Positions 50,901 to 62,743 of a stretch of DNA of 64,000 nt are shown one piece after another. The notes under the pieces were generated by a model. The model was not told the origin of the DNA, searched no databases, and worked only from the letters and a program-made list of their open reading frames with translations. The position numbers and the translations under genes are program-made. Within the stretch, counting starts at the first letter, position 1, and every line of letters starts with the position of its first letter. The DNA comes from Acanthochromis polyacanthus. Lineage: Eukaryota; Chordata; Actinopteri; Pomacentridae. The DNA is taken from NCBI RefSeq assembly GCF_021347895.1, contig NC_067116.1, positions 42,665,628 through 42,729,627 on the forward strand, given 5' to 3'.

Positions 50901-53900
50901 AAATGACACCAAACTCTTTTGATGTTTTTTTAAATATGAAACTTAATATAGTTCTCAGGAGTTGTGTACTGTATTGTAAGTGACAATTTTGTGGTATTTT
51001 CTAAGATTCACAAGCGTCATGGTACTTGTGTCCAAACTTATGGCCATGGCTGTATAAGCAGTATTCAGCACATTTTTTGTCTTTGAGTTTATTTGTTCAT
51101 CTTTGCTTTTACTGTTGTCTGTGTGTAAAGTAATTCATACACAAAGTCTATTATCCTTATTACTATTTATCGCTGCTCGTAATGAATGTGAGAGTACAGA
51201 AAATATTTCTAGGTTTCTACTTTATTGATGTGTGACAAATGTGCGCGTTCTAAAAAGGGAAAGACACTATTTTTGCACTAAAAAGAATGAATTTATTCTC
51301 CATTTAGAGTGAGAAATTAGACTTTCTGTCATGATTCAGTTGTACAGAAAGATGATCCAAATTTGCGTTCAGAAGGAAAATTTATGTTGTTGATGCTGTT
51401 GTCAGCTGATGTTTTTTTTCAGGCCTAAAAGTGATTGTTGGTATTCAGCAAGACAGACAACCGTTGTTTGAAGCCAGTGTAACTTTGCAATAAAAATTCA
51501 AATATTGGCATCAATCTTTAGAATAATTCAAAATCTAACACAGAACTTAGCCAAAATGCATTTGTTTATTCACATTTTGCATATGTTTAGTTAAAATAGA
51601 ACTTTTCAACATTTATCCTGGAGCGTTGTTTGGATGTTGTATGTGACAAGTAGCTGACTGGGAATCAGTTAAATAAACTGAGATAATTACAAAACTGCTG
51701 AATATTAGATCCGAGAATCATCCCTAGTTGATGAACATAATTCCAAAAGACAGAACTGTATCAGAAGATGTGTCACCGTCTGTTTATTCATCTTTGAGCT
51801 CTTCCTCGTGTTGAATCACTGTGGTATTAGAGCAGCCCTTTATGAGGGACGGGCCTGAACACATTATTTATCGCCTCGGGACGGAAACAAATCAGACTCA
51901 AGTGACTGATTCACAGAAACAAATACTGCAAGTTTGCACAAAGTCTCATCCTACCTGCTGCTTGTATAAATTTGGAGCAATGAAAATGTGCCAGCAGATC
52001 ACATATGCTGCCATGTTATGGATAAATGATAACTTTCCTCCAGGCTCACGTCCCAGATTTTATCTTTTGGCATTTCAAACTTTCCTTTAGATGTTTTTGA
52101 CAGATTTGTGAGTCTTACAGTAACTTTCTCACAGAGGTGTGAGAGATGTTCTTATCTCTGTGATGCCAATGAACACTTGTCCTTACAAGAACTTAGAGCA
52201 GCTCAGAGTGCTAGAATTTTTGTAGATAATTCAACGAGTTCATTACATTTTATTCATTCATTTATTTTCTATAAAACTTCAGAGCGCACATGAAGGGACA
52301 GCCCTCATTTTTAACGCTAAAATCAAAGTCATGAACATTAAATACAGACACAATTACGCATAAGAAGAATACATGGTAATAACCATATAAAGAAAAAAAC
52401 AGTGCTAAAAAATTGTGCAGATTAACAAGATGTTTAGTTGTTGAATTATTCATTCCTAAAGTAATTAATAATGTAAAAAATGTCAAAAATCATTGTTCCA
52501 GCTTCATAAATGCTGTTTATCCTTATTTTATATCACTGTAAAATCAGCCTTTTGACTGCTAGACAGTTGATGGCACAAATAAATAATCTGATAATGCTAA
52601 AAGTCATAATGGGCATTTAGAACAGTTTTTTGAAACTTTATAGACAAAAATTCTAATAACAATCATGAGCATGAGGGAAATAATTATTGTCAGTTTATGT
52701 ACTGGACATTAGAAGCCTTTTTATTTCTTTAGTCATGACTATAAATATGATTTTGTGATTTATTAAACACCTGCATTTTATTAATATGCTGAAACACAAA
52801 ATGAATAGTAATTTAAATGTGTTGCATGGCAACCTGTCAGAGACATTGTTGGTTTTTGTAAAGGAATGACTTGTTTTAATGAAATATAATACACTTGTTT
52901 GAGATAATCTGGAGTTACAGAAATAAAGGATTTAAAATGATGGTGACGATGTCTTCAGGCGTGTGGTCTCTGCGTTGCTTTTTCAGCTGAACTGTGTAAT
53001 TTAATAGGATATATCGTGAACGTAAGAATAGTTTCAGGTGTAAAATGAGCCCATAAAACTGCTGTGACAGTATACTACTGGATCCCTTCACCTAACACGC
53101 TTTAGGTATATTCTGTATCAGATGAACTTCATTATTTTATGTCTGTGAAGTGCCCTCCTCTTGTTTGTTCCCTCTTCATTAGACAGGAGGTATGTGTGAG
53201 TTCTACAGCTGTGATGATATGAAGTAGTGAGTGTGTTTGTGTCATTCAAAGGGCATCTATGTGACCAGGATAACATCAGGAGGACCAGCAGACGTAGCAG
53301 GATTGATGATGGGAGACAAAATAATGCAGGTGAGATGAACTTTTTGCTCGTGTATGGTTTAGAGATAGTGGCACTGAGGAAAAAATAGGAGGCAGAGCTG
53401 GAGGTAGCAGAGATTAAAATGTTGAGGTTGTCTTTGGGAGTGACCAGAATGGACAGGATCAAGACTGAGTACATTATATACATGTACAGAGGGAGGACAG
53501 GGAATATATCGGTACAAGGATGCTGAGTTTTGAACTGCCAGGCAGGAGGCCTAGAGGAAGACCAAAGAGGAGGTTTATGGATGTAGTGAAAGAGGATGTG
53601 AAGTTAGTGGGTGTGAGAGAAGAGGATGAAGAGGATAGGGTTAGATGGAAGCAGATGATTGACTGTGGCGACTCCCTGAAAGGAAAGCAGAAAGGAAAAG
53701 ATGAACTTTTTGCTTGTTAATTTAAAGATCCACTAGATGGCAGTGTGAGCTGTCAGACAGCAGCAGGAGTGAAACCCGCCACAGCTTCTCTCAAACCAGA
53801 TTCCTCCTCTTGCTCCCAGGTGAACGGCTGGGACATGACCATGGTGACTCACGACAAGGCTCGTAAAAGACTGACGAAGAAGAACGAAGACGTGGTGCGA

Positions 53901-53969
53901 CTACTGGTGACCAGGAAATCGCTGGAGGAAGCTGTCAAACATTCTATGGGTGGTTACCCCAGACCATAA
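47922..53969 (+). CDS. tax1bp3: Tax1-binding protein 3 (TIP-1), single-PDZ protein, complete, four exons
   Basis: TIP-1 consists almost entirely of one PDZ domain and binds C-terminal motifs of partners such as beta-catenin, rhotekin and Kir2.3, acting as a competitor of scaffolding PDZ proteins. Exons: 47,922-47,960, 50,502-50,621, 53,252-53,329, 53,820-53,969; all GT-AG and phase 0. The product has 128 residues (mammals about 124), starting MSFVPGQPVTAVV. The carboxylate-binding loop is ILGF at 28-31 in NLILGFSIGGGIDQDP, and the conserved MQVNGWDMTMVTHDKARKRL follows. The C-terminus KHSMGGYPRP is a little longer than in mammals. The linkage to hsh2d differs from human, where TAX1BP3 is on chromosome 17. 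Intron 3 contains a LINE fragment, and intron 2 contains a perfect-TIR MITE. Confidence 0.96.
47961..50501. other. tax1bp3 intron 1, nothing recognised
   Basis: The first 250 bp is rich in GCTAGC and TTAGCTAAC words, as often seen after fish CpG promoters. The rest is AT-rich. No repeat ends or RNA gene was identified. Confidence 0.5.
50664..51052. mobile_element. Tc1/mariner MITE with perfect 25-bp inverted ends
   Basis: The left end CAGCCATGGCCATAAGTTTG plus GACAC is repeated exactly, inverted, at the right end. TA dinucleotides flank it at 50,662-50,663 and 51,053-51,054. The 389-bp interior is AT-rich and non-coding. The perfect TIRs suggest a recent insertion into tax1bp3 intron 2. Confidence 0.9.
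51055..53251. other. Rest of tax1bp3 intron 2, nothing recognised
   Basis: AT-rich sequence without exons or definable repeats. Open frames at 51,821-52,090 and 53,118-53,483 lack domains; the second overlaps exon 3 on the opposite strand. Confidence 0.45.
53360..53705 (+). mobile_element. LINE fragment (reverse-transcriptase ORF C-terminus, RTE-like) in tax1bp3 intron 3
   Basis: Frame-broken translation gives AELEVAEIKMLRLSLGVTRM with DRIKTEYI, then PGRRPRGRPKRRFMDVVKED and VRWKQMIDCGD. This succession (VAEIKMLR...GVTR.DRI...GRRPRGRPK.RWMD) is the conserved C-terminal part of RTE-type and related LINE polyproteins. Frameshifts and a stop separate the blocks. The fragment is 5'-truncated and dead, and lies in the sense direction of tax1bp3. 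Confidence 0.75.
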
Positions 53970-55200
53970 TGTAGCGACACTACTTACAAGCACAGAATAA
54001 TGCAATAGTCAAGGACTGAACACTCTCATGTGCAGAGACTCCCCAACATCCATGTGATGGTTGCACCGCGGCCTTTATGACTATATCAATGCAAACAAAC
54101 AGGAAAAAGACGCATTAGATCATCTCGGTGACGCATCAGACGTCACAGTTTAAATGTGTCGGTTTTCACACTTTCTGACTCCTCGTCTGCTTTCCTTTTC
54201 AGATTTATTCGTAGCACATCAAGTATAGCTGAGTCTAAAACTCCAGCATGGAAATATAATAAATACGCTCAATACAATTACTAAATCCATTATTGCTTGT
54301 TGAATTTCAAAACCACCAGACTGAAATGAGTTTCTGAGATATTGATTCATTCCCGCTGAGAAGATATTTGTCAAATATCCTCTTTTTCCTATTTGCCTTC
54401 AGCTGACCAAAGTTAAACGTCCTCCTCTGTTTAGTGAATCCTCAATGATGCGCTTTTCCTCTCATTTAAAGAAAAGAACCAACAGTTTGCGATCACAGCT
54501 GCAGCATTTAATGCCAAAGTTAGAGCTAAGGCGCTGTCATGCATTCACTATATGCATTGCAGTGTTTCTAATCATTTTCTTTAGGTTTTTTTTAAATAAT
54601 GGTACAGTATACTGTATGAAATCTGTTAAAATATAACAATATGCACAGGTTTTTTATGTCTTTTCACTAATTTTACTGATGCATCTTTCGGTTCTATTTA
54701 TCTTGCTTTTGGTTAATGAGTGGGACAGTTAACATCTTCTCTCTGTATCTACTACAGTAACATGTGCAGATTTTCTTCCATGTTACAGAACAATATTTCA
54801 GATGCTGGACCTCAGCTTCAGTAAGAGAAAGGTAGTAAATTGTCTGTTTAATGAAATGTTTTGATGTTTCTTATCGCTGACCAAAAGCTGAAACTGTAAC
54901 TCTGAACCAGGCATGACTGAATGTTGTTTGATAACTTGGAATGAGCACAGCAGCCTTAAACGAACACTTAATACCGCCAAGCTTAATGATTTCTCTCTGT
55001 TTTCCATTTCAGCAACACAACAGTTTACTGCCTCTGTGATACAGTGTGTACTGAACTTATTTAACACTATTTTGGCGTAGAAATCTTAATGCATTTACAC
55101 TAATATGATAATCTGTGGGTATTTGATTCGTACAATACTAACAGCTTTATGCAATAATCAAGTTTGTAAGTTGTCAGTTTTCATTCCAAAATAAAAGACC
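53970..55200 (+). other. tax1bp3 3' UTR
   Basis: Non-coding sequence follows the stop. AATAAA hexamers at 54,258-54,263 and 55,190-55,195 suggest a short and a long form. Confidence 0.4.
55190..55195 (+). terminator. Candidate distal tax1bp3 poly(A) signal AATAAA
   Basis: The hexamer is in AT-rich context about 1.2 kb after the stop. The closer AATAAA at 54,258-54,263 may be used instead. Confidence 0.35.
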
Positions 55201-57825
55201 CAAAATCCAAAAACACTAAAACTGATATGATGGTAAATGACTGCTTGAGGTGTTTCACACTTTATTCAAACCCATGAAAATATAAAAGTCAGTTTCAGGC
55301 TTTTACGGATTTTGTAGTTAAACCTTTTGATGTTCTACAGCACTGGTTCCCGACTTTGTTTTTCACTTTTGAGCCCATACAGTGGAATCATATCTACTTG
55401 CAGCAAATCACCACAGATTCCAAACTTAATTTTGAACAATATATCAAGTAGTGTTTTTTTTTAACTTATCAAGTCATTTAAAGGTTTTACAGGCTTAACA
55501 AACTTCCTCCATCATAATGGGACTCCAGAGGGACACTGGGAACAGCAGACGTTTCGAAAACAAGCAGTATTTTCTCTTTGAATTGTTTGTGTTTTCCTCC
55601 AGATTTTGTAAACTGCCAGCTGAGCATGAAAGGTTTGCATTTGATTGTATACAGTTTTCAATTGGAATGTTTCTCAGATATAAAAATGACTGAAATCAAA
55701 ACCTGCCCCTTTGCTTTATTGATAAACCACCGGTGCAACACGTTGGAAGCTATTTTTGCCCCTCTGCAAAACCCTTTTTTTTTTTATTTTCCAGGCCCTT
55801 CAAATAGCTGTGTTGCCAGTTATAAAGTAATCAGGTGACATTTCAAAGCAAAAAAAAATAAAAAAAAATCTATTCCCTGACCTTTCTGTATTTACCGAGG
55901 CATTTTGAACCAGAGAACTTTTCTTTACTTTCATCTCTTAAATACGGGAGCTTGGAACAAATTACCTGCCTTTGAACCGAGGACTGTGTGTGAATAAAGT
56001 TAACTATGATGCAGCACAATAATATATGACAGAAAACAGCTCCGAGAGCTTTTGTTGAATTCTGTGGTACTCAATTACTTTCTTTACTATTGAAATACCA
56101 TCGATTTTACGGCAGTTGCAGTTTGTAATTGTGCTAATCAAGTTAGTTATTAGTGTACTGATGACATTTGGTCGTATTTTAAGTGAATTTTCTGTTTTTA
56201 GATGACAAAAAGAACTATTTTGCTGAATTTTCTGTGTAATGTTTAAAGTCTTAAAATAACACCTGGTCACATCATGGGAGAGGGTCGATTTAGGGCAAGG
56301 CTGAGCTAAAATTCCCCCTTTGAGAAATAATTGATGAGCTTGCCGTGTGTGTGTGTGTTTGTAGTGTGTTTGTTGTGTGTGTTATTTTTATTCCAGGGAC
56401 TGGAGGAAGCGCGCTCCATTCCACTTACCTGGGCATCATGATGCTGTTGTGCCGTGTTGAGACAATAACGTGGTCGAACAAACATCTCAGCCGGTGCTCA
56501 CACTCACAATCTGCGTTTGCTCTCGCTGGCACCACAACGTTAACACATCGCACGTTGCTAGGTAACTAATGGACAGCTGTAAGTGGGAGCATTGAGCACC
56601 TAACTTCATTGCAGGAGGGACTATGCGCTATAATTCAATCAGCACTGACACGTTATTGTCACAGACCATAATTTTGTTGCCGTAGCTCTTAAACTGACTT
56701 AATTTTTTTTATAATGAGGTGACCCCTTATCTATTTTACTACATAATAGAACTGTATTCTTTTGAACATTTATTAAACTTACCAAAACATACAACTCTTC
56801 TAATTTCACAGCAAATGAAACTTGTGATATTGCACCAAAAGAATGCAGTTTCCACCAGCTGAACAGATAAATGTTCCTCCCCGCAGGCGGTTGAACAATT
56901 ACACTATCTAAACGTGGATCATACGTGATCCATGCCTCCCACGTCGTGGTAGGATAATTGTGTTGCCATGGCGATGCAATCTGCTGCCATCGCTTTGGTC
57001 CTACACCAGATTGGAACCAGAGGGAAGCCCACAGCAGCAGATTCACCGCTACGTTAGGGAGTAATAAACGGCTGAAGTGGTTTGCTGAATGGCGGCAGTA
57101 AATGTGCGAGCATGCAGAGACTCTCGGATTGTTTTAATTCTGTTAATGAAGAGCAGAATGGTTTGGTGCTTTGTTACGGGGAGATAAGTGATAATTAAGT
57201 TCACTAACCTGTTATTCTGCTGCACCGGTGGCTCCATCTTTAAAAACAAGCTGTAGTAGCAGTCATTTTTTAAGCCTGTAGAACTTACAGTCCTTTTTAA
57301 GATCCAGAAGTCTCCAAAGACATTGAACAGGTCAGGATAGATGCTGTAAAAATGTGCTTAAAGTAGACAAAAAAAACAAAATATCCATTCAACCCTAAAA
57401 GGACGCATAGAAAGCTCTTGGCCTCACCAAAAAACATCAAAGCTTGTTCTTGCATTATTTTTCAACAAAGTCTTTTACTTTATTGCACTGAATCCACTGA
57501 TGTTCAAGGTTTGCTATCAATCTGCAGAAGAAGGTAACATCTTGAGTCTCCAGATTCTCCTCAACAGCATCCACGACCTCATCATCATTCTGAAAATGGC
57601 GACCATCAAAGTGAGATATCAATTTGGGAAACAGAAGTCAGACAGTGCAGGTCAGGAGACTTTCCCTCTTACAGACTTATTCTGTCTTTTAAAGTGCGTC
57701 ACCTACAAAGAAATGATGACAAACATTTGAGCTGTTGTAGACAATGATAAAAGGCTTTATAGTTTACGGTTATGACCCAAAATGAGAACCACGCCCCTTC
57801 TTTCTGAGCACTTTGTACTCAGACA
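55200..57825. other. Intergenic region with a GC-richer non-repetitive core
   Basis: No exon is recognised. Between about 56,390 and 57,240 the sequence is less AT-rich than its surroundings and holds palindromes: GTTGCTAGGTAAC (56,554-56,566), GGATCATACGTGATCC (56,916-56,931) and GTTGCCATGGCGAT (56,962-56,975). It may be a regulatory element. The rest shows nothing. Confidence 0.3.
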
Positions 57826-57829
57826 TCCT

Positions 57830-59070
57830 TTTTTTTTCACGTATTGGGAGTCAGGTCTTGGTGGCAGAAGACAAAGCAGAAATATCATTCTTGACATTTG
57901 TTTCTCCAGCAAAGCTTACCTGCTCCTCCATTCCCAGGTCTAATTACATATCTCATCAGACCTGGGAATGTCTTTGGAATCTCACATCTGATGAGAATTC
58001 AAGGCGTTCCCGGGTCTGATGAGATATGTACTCCCATCAGAGAGTTTGTATCTACACCAGGGTCTTTCCCCAGCTGGATGTGCCCTATAAACCTCCAATG
58101 GAAGTTGCCCAGGCAGCATTCTGACTCCTTTGGATGCCAACCAGCATTAACTTTACTCTGTGCTCCCTGCAGATATCCAGACTTGTCACCAAAGACTGTC
58201 GGACTCAGTTCCTTTATTTTGATGCAGGAAGTGGTATCTTAGACAGTTTTTTTTTTCATCCAATATCGTTTTATTTTGCTAGATGAAGCTGCCACTGGGT
58301 CACAGTGCCATGCCTTTCCTGTTAAGCATTTGATTTGAATGGAACAATGATATAAAATAGTGCAAAGAAAAGAAGCCCGCAAGTGAGGGGAATCATCCTT
58401 CTGTGTAGTTGTAGGAGACTTGGCTTGTGCAGTGATCCACTACATTAAAGAAATCCCCTTCATGTGATTCTTGCTTAGTGGCCACATTGTCTGCTTGAAC
58501 ATGGAGCCCAACAACTTAGGGAGCAACCACCTGATTGTGCTGCTTGTATCTGTATTCTCATTGTTTTGGTCACAACTCATAGTCTTCGGTGAAGCTTAGA
58601 ACCTGGACCAAGTTGTAAATCAGACCGCAATGGTCCAGTACATCATCTGAAACACTGCTGATGTTGTAGCATCGCAAACAAGACCCTGAGATACCTAAAC
58701 TCCCTCACTTGGAGCATCAACGCACCCTCATCCACAACCAGCACAGAGTCTGTATTGCTCCTCCTGAATATGGTTTTTGCTTGGAATTTCCTCTCTCGTG
58801 TCTTGGAGCAAACTTTCCCTGGTAGACTGAGCAGTGTGGTAACATGATAGAGTACACCATTTGGCACCCATTTTTCAAAATGGAATTCACTGTCCCATCG
58901 TGCCACTCCACAGGTGCTGGTCCTCAACCTCCATGTAACTCTGACATAATATGTCAGCCAAGACATCCCAATAGTATCCAGAGCCTTCAGCATCTCAGCT
59001 TTCCTGTCACAGCTCACCATAACCTCTTTGATTTGAGCGTTGTCTTCAAAAAGCTGCATCAAAGTTGAAA
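57830..59070 (-). mobile_element. Antisense LINE fragment (reverse-transcriptase C-terminal part)
   Basis: Read on the minus strand, broken frames give SVLVVDEGALMLQVREFRYL followed by RVLF near 58,750-58,690, matching the QVEEFKYLGVLF block of a common fish LINE. Further on, at about 58,130-58,010, ECCLGNFHWRFIGHIQLGKD and PGVDTNSLMG match the block after the RT domain. Many stops and frameshifts are present. A snap-back inverted duplication lies at 57,946-58,029. The clade is not assigned. Confidence 0.65.
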
Positions 59071-59884
59071 ACTACCGCGTCAAATCAATGTATACTCTTG
59101 TTTTTTCGTTGTAAATGTGTATGTTCAGTCCTGGGTTTAGTTTCAAGCCAGTCAGACACTTGCTTACTGTGAGTCCTTATATGCCTCAGTGACTCTCATT
59201 GGCTGTAGTCAACAAGGGAAGCAGCTTTAATGCCACATACGAAAAGAACTAACCTACTGGGAAGTGAGAGTGTAGCTTCTGTAAAGGAGGTATTCCCCAT
59301 GAATGAATCGCACCACTACAGTGTTATTAGGCTAAAATGGACAAGTAGTCATTAAAGTGCTTGATAAAATGAGCTTTTATAGGCAGCATGATGACCAACT
59401 AATCTTATTTACCATTAGCAACCTTAGTTACTATTTACAAGATCAAAAATTAACTTTCAGTCACCACTGATATTAAATTCTGGAACATAAGGAAGCACAA
59501 TGCTTTCTACAGAAACGAGGGCAGAAATGTGAAACGAGAAACTGAATCACATGATTTCACTTTCAACAAAATTTCAACTTGAATGTTGTTTAACTTAATC
59601 ACATTCAAACATTTCATTTGAACCATAATTTGGAATTTATTACATTGAATTAGGTTCCAAATTCAGCACCCAGAATTCAGTTCTTGCGATTCAAGTTCTG
59701 GGATTCAGTCCTAGTTTCTAGTGGTATACACTCTATTTCTGCCCAAACACATGGACATTGCTTTAGAGTTTGTATAATATTGTTAAAGATAGGAATGGAT
59801 CTCATATTATAGAAACTAGACACCAATGATACACTGTAAGAGGCAGGACAACAAATACAAAGGTACAATAAAGATAAAAATAAT

Positions 59885-61135
59885 AGAATAGAATAAAATA
59901 GAATCACTTTATTTTTCCCCGAAGGGAAATTCAGTTGTCAGGGTTCTTATCTGTTTAATTTTGAATTGAATAGCCAGACTGCTGATGGCAAGAAAGATTT
60001 CGTAAATCTTTCGGTCTTGCAGCGCAGGGATAGCAGCCGTCCACTGATGTTTCATTGTTCATTGAGGCAGATGTGAAGTGGATGATCCATGTTTGTCAGA
60101 ATGGCCTCCATCTTGCTCAGTGCCCGTCTCTCCCAGGCGTAAACTAACCGTAACGTCACCCGTTGGTTTCAATGCCGAGAAAATGAAGCCCGGATTTTGC
60201 TACTTCCTGGTCGCCATTTTGGATTTTTTGGAGCCAGTGACGTAAAAAGCGTCATCAAACAGACTGGACCGGAGAGCAACTAGGGGCAGGATTGGCTGAG
60301 GACTCTCTTATCCCGCCCACATTTTACCGCAGAGGCTTCTGTTGCTGTCTATCAAGTATAGCCACGCCCCCTGGCTCTGCCAACTTTAACGATTTCTTTA
60401 AAATTCAGTATTGATTTATTTTAAGATCAGCCACCTGATCTCTCATTCTGACCATGAAAACTAACGGGAAAAAAATCCTGAGCTGTAGAACATCACTCTA
60501 TCAAATTTTATTTTTTCCAAAAATGAATTGGGGTCTATGGAGCAAAAGCTTTTTGGAGCCAACCCTAGCGGACGGCGTGATATTGCAAGTTTTTGACACT
60601 TCCGGGTTGGCTTCAATTCTGGAGCCAGATGCTACGTCCACTTTATATACAGTCTATGGTCTCTCCACCTCATCCTCCAATGTGTTCATTGTGATTCCAA
60701 CCACAGAGCAGCTTTTCTAATCAGTTTGTTCAGACGCCTTGCATCCTTCTGTTTTATACTGCCTCCCCAGCAGACTGCAGCATAAAACAGGACACTTGCT
60801 ACCACAGACTGATAAAACATCTGCAGCGTCTTACTGCAGATGTCTAGTGATCAAAGTCTTCTGAGGCAATAAAGTTGGCTCTGGCCCTTTTTGTAGATGA
60901 AGTCTACGTTTGTAGACCAGTCCAACTTATTATCAAGGTGGACACCTAAATATTTCTATGATGTCACCATCTCGATGTCCACGCCACAAGTGTTCACTGG
61001 AAGAAGAGGGGGTTTGGATCTGCGGAAATCTATGATCATTTCCTTTGAGGCGTTGAGTAGCAGGAAGTTTTTGTGACTCCAGTCACTGATGGCACTTATC
61101 AGATCTCTGTGTTCAGCTTCATGCCCATTTCTGAT
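59885..61135 (-). mobile_element. Antisense Rex/L2-like LINE 3' part, split by a hAT element
   Basis: On the minus strand, sequence from about 61,060 gives KEMIIDFRRSKPPLLPVNTC, then KYLGVHLDNKLDWSTNVDFI and YKKGQSQLYCLRRL, the typical end of the reverse-transcriptase ORF of fish Rex1/L2-group LINEs. It continues into SVLFYAAVCWGG-like sequence and on to the 3' tail at 59,885-59,940 (AATTTCCCTTCGGGGAAAAA, then AATAGAATAGAAT-type repeats). The LINE is interrupted at 60,134-60,658. Stops show that it is inactive. Confidence 0.8.
60134..60658. mobile_element. hAT-type non-autonomous element, copy A2, inside the LINE
   Basis: This 525-bp element is flanked by exact 8-bp duplications GTCTCTCC (60,126-60,133 and 60,659-60,666), with LINE sequence continuing on both sides. 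It is the inverted homologue of copy A1 (10,847-11,399): it starts CAGGCGTAAACTAACC and ends TATATACAGTCTATG. Comparison of the two copies fixes the element's ends. No transposase is encoded. Confidence 0.9.
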
Positions 61136-61839
61136 ACATAAATAATGATATAATAAAGGTTATGTACACCTTTCACATGTGCAGATATAAAATGGTAAAT
61201 TTGCATATACTGTAGATATATACCCAACTGTGGATCACAAGCTGCTTAGAATTTTAGAAAAACTACATTTTTGTTGTTTTGCTCACATGTTAAAACCTAT
61301 TTTAGCATTTGTCACAGTTTTTCTATCTTCATATGTGTAGTTTTTTTTTTCTTGATTATGATTCCCTTGATTGTGCACTAATGAAACAGTGTAAATGTAG
61401 AGCTGATTTTTTGCATATCAATGTAACATTTGTGAATATGCTGTGTGGGTGTGATAGTGAGAAGCCGGGCAGCTGGATGCCAACGGGGTTACAAATGCTC
61501 GAGTTCCCCAGAGTTCAGCCATGAGCAGATGCATGTTGTCATAGCAATAAGTGCTGTGTGCTTATACAGTGGGATCCTTCGGAGAATAATATCCAGCTGT
61601 TAATAATTCAGATCAGTTTCATTATGTGTTATATGGCTTTATAAAGCAGGGAACTAAACATAAAGTGCCATTTTGTTCCTACATGTGACATTTATCTGAT
61701 AATAAATTGCATTTAGAGGCTGTTTGGTGGTTTGCTGGGGTGTTTCTTTCTTGCTGCCTTCATGCAGGCAGCAGGTGGTTTATCTTTATTGTTATTTTTC
61801 TCTCCTGAAGACTCCTTAACCTCTCCTCCTCCCACGCAG

Positions 61840-62023
61840 ACCTCCCAGGCGCTCAGCTCAGCCGGAGGCACACGGAAAAAAGCGTAAAGAGCTCCGTAGT
61901 AAACCGGGAGTGACGATGAGGATGATGAGGGGAGATACGGTGTGTGGGCATCGCTGCTTCATTACCGGCTACGTGGACGAGAGGAAGGCATCCACATGAC
62001 GGCGTGAGCATCCAAGTGAGTGA
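61840..62023 (+). promoter_or_regulatory. Possible promoter and non-coding first exon of an unseen downstream gene
   Basis: A CpG-rich patch stands out from AT-rich flanks. It contains TCCTCCTCCCACGCAGACC, a short ATG frame of about 24 codons and a candidate donor AAG|TGAGTG at about 62,016 or similar. A TTTTGCAG|CATCTTCAGGGAG acceptor-like site follows at 62,141. I see no protein homology. If real, the coding exons lie beyond base 64,000. Confidence 0.3.
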
Positions 62024-62507
62024 GATTTTATTCGTAATTAATCAGTCATTCTGGATGATAAAGCAACTAAGACGGCTTTTGTGAGGTTTGAGTGGAAGTT
62101 GTGTTGAAGATTGAGTGAAGTTTCAGTCTGTGTTTTGCAGCATCTTCAGGGAGAAAATCAAAGGAATCAGCTCCTGATGACAAACTGACACCAGCAGAGA
62201 CAGAAACAGAATATCTGAGCTTTTATTTAGTCTTTTCAATCCAATTTAATGTAGCTGATCCAGTTTTTAACAAAAAATTGCAACAAAAGAAAATGATGCA
62301 CGTGTAAGGAAACCTGTTCATTTATTTCCTTTATTTCACTGCAGCAAACTTTCCTGTAAAATTCTGTCAGCTGTGGTCTTTACTGTGCTTACTATTGTTA
62401 CAAAACTGTTTATTAATATAAAATTGCTCAAAGTACAGTAAAATATGAGGTTTTTAACACCGAGGCTAGACTTTGCACTAATAGACTGCTTTTATCTTGT
62501 GTTGCAA

Positions 62508-62684
62508 CATTTCCATCATTGAAAATGTAGAAAAAAAACAGCTGTGAAGTGTTGACATTTTACATAGATTACAATATTTAATATTTATGGCGCGGAATTG
62601 ACGACTACCGATTGTGTTTGATATTTAAAAATGCAAACAACAGTAAATAACACCTAAAACAATACAGGATAAGGTAAATTACAT
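62508..62684. repeat. Dispersed repeat shared with 23,658-23,832
   Basis: This is the colinear counterpart of the rps27-intron repeat. Here it leads, through a TATC/TGTC microsatellite, into the second tRNA-bearing unit, so the two may be parts of one larger repeat. Confidence 0.6.
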
Positions 62685-62687
62685 TCA

Positions 62688-62743
62688 CTATCTATCTATC
62701 TGTCTGTCCGTCCGTCCCGCCGTCTGTCTATCTGTCTGTCTGT
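62688..62743. repeat. Imperfect (TATC)/(TGTC)/(CGTC) microsatellite
   Basis: Tetranucleotide units with TATC, TGTC and TCCG variants, placed immediately before the tRNA-bearing unit as at 36,626-36,721. Confidence 0.85.

Noticed and set aside
58643..59062. 139-codon minus-strand frame
   Set aside because: It is part of a frame-broken LINE reverse-transcriptase remnant, not a host gene.
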